Source of the DNA: Desulfatirhabdium butyrativorans
GTDB lineage: Bacteria > Desulfobacterota > Desulfobacteria > Desulfobacterales > JAIFKL01
Direction: 5' to 3'
Length of the DNA: 15,234 nucleotides
NCBI GenBank assembly: GCA_022736535.1
Contig: DZCT01000070.1
Span: 1 to 15,234, forward strand
Of the stretch, positions 13,486-15,234 are shown piece after piece; position 1 is the first letter of the stretch; the number at the start of each line of letters is the position of its first letter. Position numbers and translations under genes: made by a program. The notes below the pieces were generated by a model. It ran no database searches and was not told the DNA's origin. It worked only from the letters and a program-made list of their open reading frames with translations.

Positions 13486-13851
13486 ATGAAAAAAATTCTT
13501 GTGGTCGACGATTCTCCGGTTGTGAGAAGTTTTCACTCGAATATATTGAAAATGTCGGGATTCAAAGCTGACGGCGCATGTGACGGCATCGAGGCATTGG
13601 AAAAATCACTGACCGCTGCTTACGATCTGATTCTCTGCGATATTAACATGCCGAATATGGACGGCATCACCTTCATTCAGAAATATCGGGAAATGGATGA
13701 AAACGCGCCGATCATCATTCTCACCACACAGGAAGATGAGATTAACAGAGAAAAGGGATATAAGGCAGGGGCAAATCTCTATATTGTGAAGCCGGTGAAG
13801 CCGAGCAGCCTTATTTTACATATTCAACTGCTTTTGGGAAGCGAAAAATGA
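13486..13851 (+). CDS. CheY-like single-domain response regulator
   Basis: 121 residues, one receiver domain and no output domain. The acidic pocket is D8/D9, phospho-acceptor D52 in LCDINMPNMDG, T80/T81 in IILTTQEDE, and K102 in VKPVKP. Such proteins act by docking on a target after phosphorylation by a CheA or other kinase. The start at 13486 lies 20 bases after the preceding gene, in a short direct repeat (gtgagaaatgagaa, gtgagaaatg), with only a weak GAG for ribosome binding. It overlaps the STAS gene by ATGA, so the two are likely co-translated. It differs from the pair at 14327 and 14780, sharing only receiver-family residues. Confidence 0.93.
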   Translation: MKKILVVDDSPVVRSFHSNILKMSGFKADGACDGIEALEKSLTAAYDLILCDINMPNMDGITFIQKYREMDENAPIIILTTQEDEINREKGYKAGANLYIVKPVKPSSLILHIQLLLGSEK

Positions 13852-14132
13852 ATATCACAAAAGAAAACGGGACATTGTTTATTGATCTGCCTTCAGAATG
13901 CACCATTGTGAAAACAGAGGAACACATCAAAATGCTTCGGTCTTTTTTTATGCCGGCGGAATTGAAAAAAGTCGAACTGAACGCCGAAGCGGTGGAGGAG
14001 ATAGATACGGCTTATTTTCAGATGCTTCTGTCTTTGAAAGCCACGGCTGAACATCATAAAATTCCGCTTTCGGTTTCGGGAATGTCTCATGAAGTCCAAA
14101 AGACAGAAGAGTTGTACGGTCTCAGGTTTTAG
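13848..14132 (+). CDS. Single-domain STAS (anti-anti-sigma-like) protein
   Basis: 94 residues, short for a STAS protein. The fold is suggested by KKVELNAEAVEEIDTAYFQMLLSLKATAEHHKIPLSVSGMS (quoted here only for its arrangement; key part EEIDTAYFQMLLSLK at 51-65). The D53-T54 pair is in the place of the usual Asp-Ser phosphorylation site. EVQKTEELYGL closes the last helix. Proteins of this type occur beside CheY genes in deltaproteobacterial chemotaxis-like clusters. It is a possible substrate of the RsbT-like kinases and SpoIIE phosphatases in the window (inference). Coupled to the upstream CheY gene by an ATGA overlap. Soluble. Confidence 0.75.
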   Translation: MNITKENGTLFIDLPSECTIVKTEEHIKMLRSFFMPAELKKVELNAEAVEEIDTAYFQMLLSLKATAEHHKIPLSVSGMSHEVQKTEELYGLRF

Positions 14133-14134
14133 GA

Positions 14135-14302
14135 TTTTTGCCACGAATGAACACGAATGTTTATTCGTGTAAAATTTCTCGTTCCCACGCTCCGCGTGGG
14201 AGTGTCGGGTCCCGCCCGCGGTTTTCTGCATTCGGACGCGGAGCGTCCGGGCTGCATTCCCACGCGGAGCGTGGGAACGAGTTCAAATTTTCGTGGCAAA
14301 AA
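14135..14302. repeat. Inverted repeat of the TTTTTGCCACGAA family enclosing a REP palindrome
   Basis: Outer arms TTTTTGCCACGAA (14135-14147) and TTCGTGGCAAAAA (14290-14302) are exactly complementary. Within it lies a small hairpin ACACGAAT-GTTT-ATTCGTGT (14151-14170) and the palindrome at 14178-14281. It fills the gap between the STAS gene and the next CheY gene. The same outer arms flank the repeat before the RsbR gene (9297-9519). Confidence 0.85.
14178..14281. repeat. Complete CTCGTTCCCACGCTCCGCG palindromic repeat (104 bp)
   Basis: It starts ctcgttcccacgctccgcg and ends cgcggagcgtgggaacgag, exactly complementary, with a second nested pair gacgcggagcgtccgg inside. This is the undisturbed form of the repeat that is split at 5572-6000. 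Confidence 0.9.
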
Positions 14303-14326
14303 ATACCGCACTATTAGGAGCCTGTC

Positions 14327-14692
14327 ATGGCAAAAACAATTATGGTGGTGGACGATGCCTTGTCAGTTCGGGGTCTGATGAGCATGTCCCTTGAAAATGC
14401 CGGTTATCAGGTCATAGAAGCCTGTGACGGAAAAGATGCGCTGAACAAGCTTTCAGGGCAGGATGTGCATCTCATATTTGTTGATATTTACATGCCCAAT
14501 ATGGACGGCATGGAACTCATAAAAAATCTGAAAGCAAACCCCCGATACCGGCTGATTCCCGTTGTCGTATTGAGTAAAGAAGGAAGCCCGGAGCGGAAAC
14601 AGGAAGGACAGGCAGTCGGTGCAAAAGCTTGGATCGTCAAACCTTTTAAACCGAAAACGATTTTGGATGTCGTCAAAAAAATAATAGGGTGA
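14327..14692 (+). CDS. CheY-like single-domain response regulator, paralogue 1
   Basis: 121 residues. Receiver pocket D9/D10, phospho-acceptor D53 in FVDIYMPNMDG, S82 in the switch Thr/Ser position (VVLSKE), and K104 in VKPFKPKT. No output domain. ATG 14327 has AGGAG 6 bases upstream. It is 69% identical (83 of 121, ungapped) to the gene at 14780, and both end in VVKKIIG, so they arose by local duplication. Possible roles are phosphate sinks or docking regulators for the same kinase. Confidence 0.93.
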   Translation: MAKTIMVVDDALSVRGLMSMSLENAGYQVIEACDGKDALNKLSGQDVHLIFVDIYMPNMDGMELIKNLKANPRYRLIPVVVLSKEGSPERKQEGQAVGAKAWIVKPFKPKTILDVVKKIIG

Positions 14693-14770
14693 GAGGTTAG
14701 GGGTCAGAGGTCAGAGGTCAGAGGTCAGAGGCACCTCTCATCCCTGACCTCGAACCCCTCACCCCCTCGG
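14693..14770. repeat. Heptanucleotide minisatellite GGTCAGA with inverted continuation
   Basis: GGTCAGA is repeated four times without a break (14702-14729), after gagaggttagg. It is followed by the complementary type (cacctctcatccctgacctc, then gaacccctcacccc). It is the same repeat that is read as protein in the hybrid kinase (2095-2127 and 2347-2505). It fills the 87-bp gap between the two CheY paralogues. Confidence 0.88.
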
Positions 14771-14779
14771 AGACAAAAA

Positions 14780-15145
14780 ATGGTGAAAACAATTCTGATT
14801 GTGGACGATGCCGTATCCATTCGGGGACTTGCATCCATGACGCTGGAAAATTCCGGCTACCGCGTCATAGAAGCGCATGACGGCAAAGATGCGCTGGAAA
14901 AGCTTTCCCGTGAAAAAGTGAATATGATTATTACGGATTTGAATATGCCCAATATGGACGGCATCGAATTTATCAATCATCTGAAAGCAAATTCGCAATA
15001 TAAATTCATTCCGGTGGTGGTTCTCACAAAAGAAACCGAGCCGGGAAAAAAACAGCAGGCGCAGGCAGCAGGCGCAAAAGCTTGGATTCCCAAGCCTTTT
15101 AAACCGAAAACGATTTTAGGCGTGGTCAAGAAAATTATCGGATAA
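14780..15145 (+). CDS. CheY-like single-domain response regulator, paralogue 2
   Basis: 121 residues with D9/D10, phospho-acceptor D53 in ITDLNMPNMDG, T82 in VVLTKE, and K104 in PKPFKPKT. Compared with its neighbour it has Thr instead of Ser at the switch position and Pro instead of Val just before the Lys. Most differences are on the face around residues 43-56, while the helix-5 region KPKTIL-VVKKIIG is nearly unchanged, so the pair may share a target and differ in phosphodonor or lifetime (inference). Start ATG 14780 follows CGGAGACAAAAA. Confidence 0.93.
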   Translation: MVKTILIVDDAVSIRGLASMTLENSGYRVIEAHDGKDALEKLSREKVNMIITDLNMPNMDGIEFINHLKANSQYKFIPVVVLTKETEPGKKQQAQAAGAKAWIPKPFKPKTILGVVKKIIG

Positions 15146-15157
15146 GGAAAACCTCAC

Positions 15158-15188
15158 CCCCCGGTCCCCTCTCCAAGGGAGAGGGGGT
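15158..15188. repeat. G/C-rich hairpin after the last CheY gene
   Basis: CCCCTCTCC (15166-15174) and GGAGAGGGG (15178-15186) form a perfect 9-bp stem with loop AAG. It begins about 20 bases after the stop. It could end transcription but is not followed by a T-run, and a ccccctctcc-type repeat of this kind is common in such genomes. Confidence 0.6.
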
Positions 15189-15197
15189 GTATTGACT

Positions 15198-15234
15198 CAA
15201 TGGCATTAAGTTAAGAGAAAAATATAGCGGACAA
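15198..15234. mobile_element. Start of another CAATGGCATTAAG MITE copy, cut by the window edge
   Basis: All 37 bases are identical to 5744-5780 of the inner element. The rest, including any target duplication on the right, is outside the window. Confidence 0.85.

Overview
The window looks like a piece of a large, repeat-rich chromosome from a sulfate-reducer-type deltaproteobacterium (Desulfobacterota, possibly Desulfobacterales). This is inferred from gene content (long PAS/GAF hybrid kinases, REC-SpoIIE phosphatases, a zinc-ribbon PilZ protein, single-domain CheY proteins, an RsbRST module) and from the very dense palindromic intergenic repeats. No rRNA, tRNA or marker gene is present to confirm it. 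Almost every gene is a signal-transduction protein, and almost every gap is packed with repeats, several inserted inside one another.

Layout. Positions 1-5582 (minus strand): a REC-SpoIIE/PP2C phosphatase cut by the left edge, overlapped by a 1283-residue cytoplasmic hybrid histidine kinase (PAS-PAS-GAF-HisKA-HATPase-REC-REC-HPt), whose start overlaps by one base the stop of a helicase C-terminal remnant. Positions 5525-6060: a nest of repeats with two MITE-like elements, one inside the other, each flanked by an exact 11-bp target duplication. Positions 6085-6576 (minus): a zinc-ribbon PilZ protein with a perfect-consensus sigma70-type promoter about 270 bp upstream. Positions 7165-8044 (plus): a HEAT-repeat gene broken by one frameshift. 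Positions 8045-8455: more nested repeats, including a 129-bp element with 25-bp perfect terminal inverted repeats. Positions 8456-9289: CheR. Positions 9543-12228: a compact stressosome operon, RsbR (RsbRD-type N-terminus + STAS), RsbS, RsbT, and an RsbT-like ATPase fused to a SpoIIE/RsbX-like phosphatase. Positions 12498-14132: a membrane-anchored coiled-coil protein broken by a one-base deletion, then a CheY and a single-domain STAS protein. Positions 14327-15145: two CheY paralogues, 69% identical, separated by a heptanucleotide repeat. The right edge cuts another copy of the MITE family seen at 5744.

How the parts may work together (inference): RsbR/RsbS would hold RsbT until a signal triggers RsbT to phosphorylate the STAS proteins and leave. 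The fused RsbT-X protein could reset them by dephosphorylation. Freed RsbT normally activates a PP2C phosphatase; the REC-SpoIIE protein at the left edge is a candidate partner, but there is no direct evidence. CheR, the CheY proteins, the STAS protein and the hybrid kinase suggest that the stressosome is wired into a chemotaxis-like or phosphorelay network rather than a sigma-B cascade; no sigma factor is present in the window.

The most notable structural observations are the nested MITEs with 11-bp target duplications, a 7-bp minisatellite that has entered the hybrid kinase gene in frame (once in a linker, once inside a receiver domain), and the two frameshifted genes.
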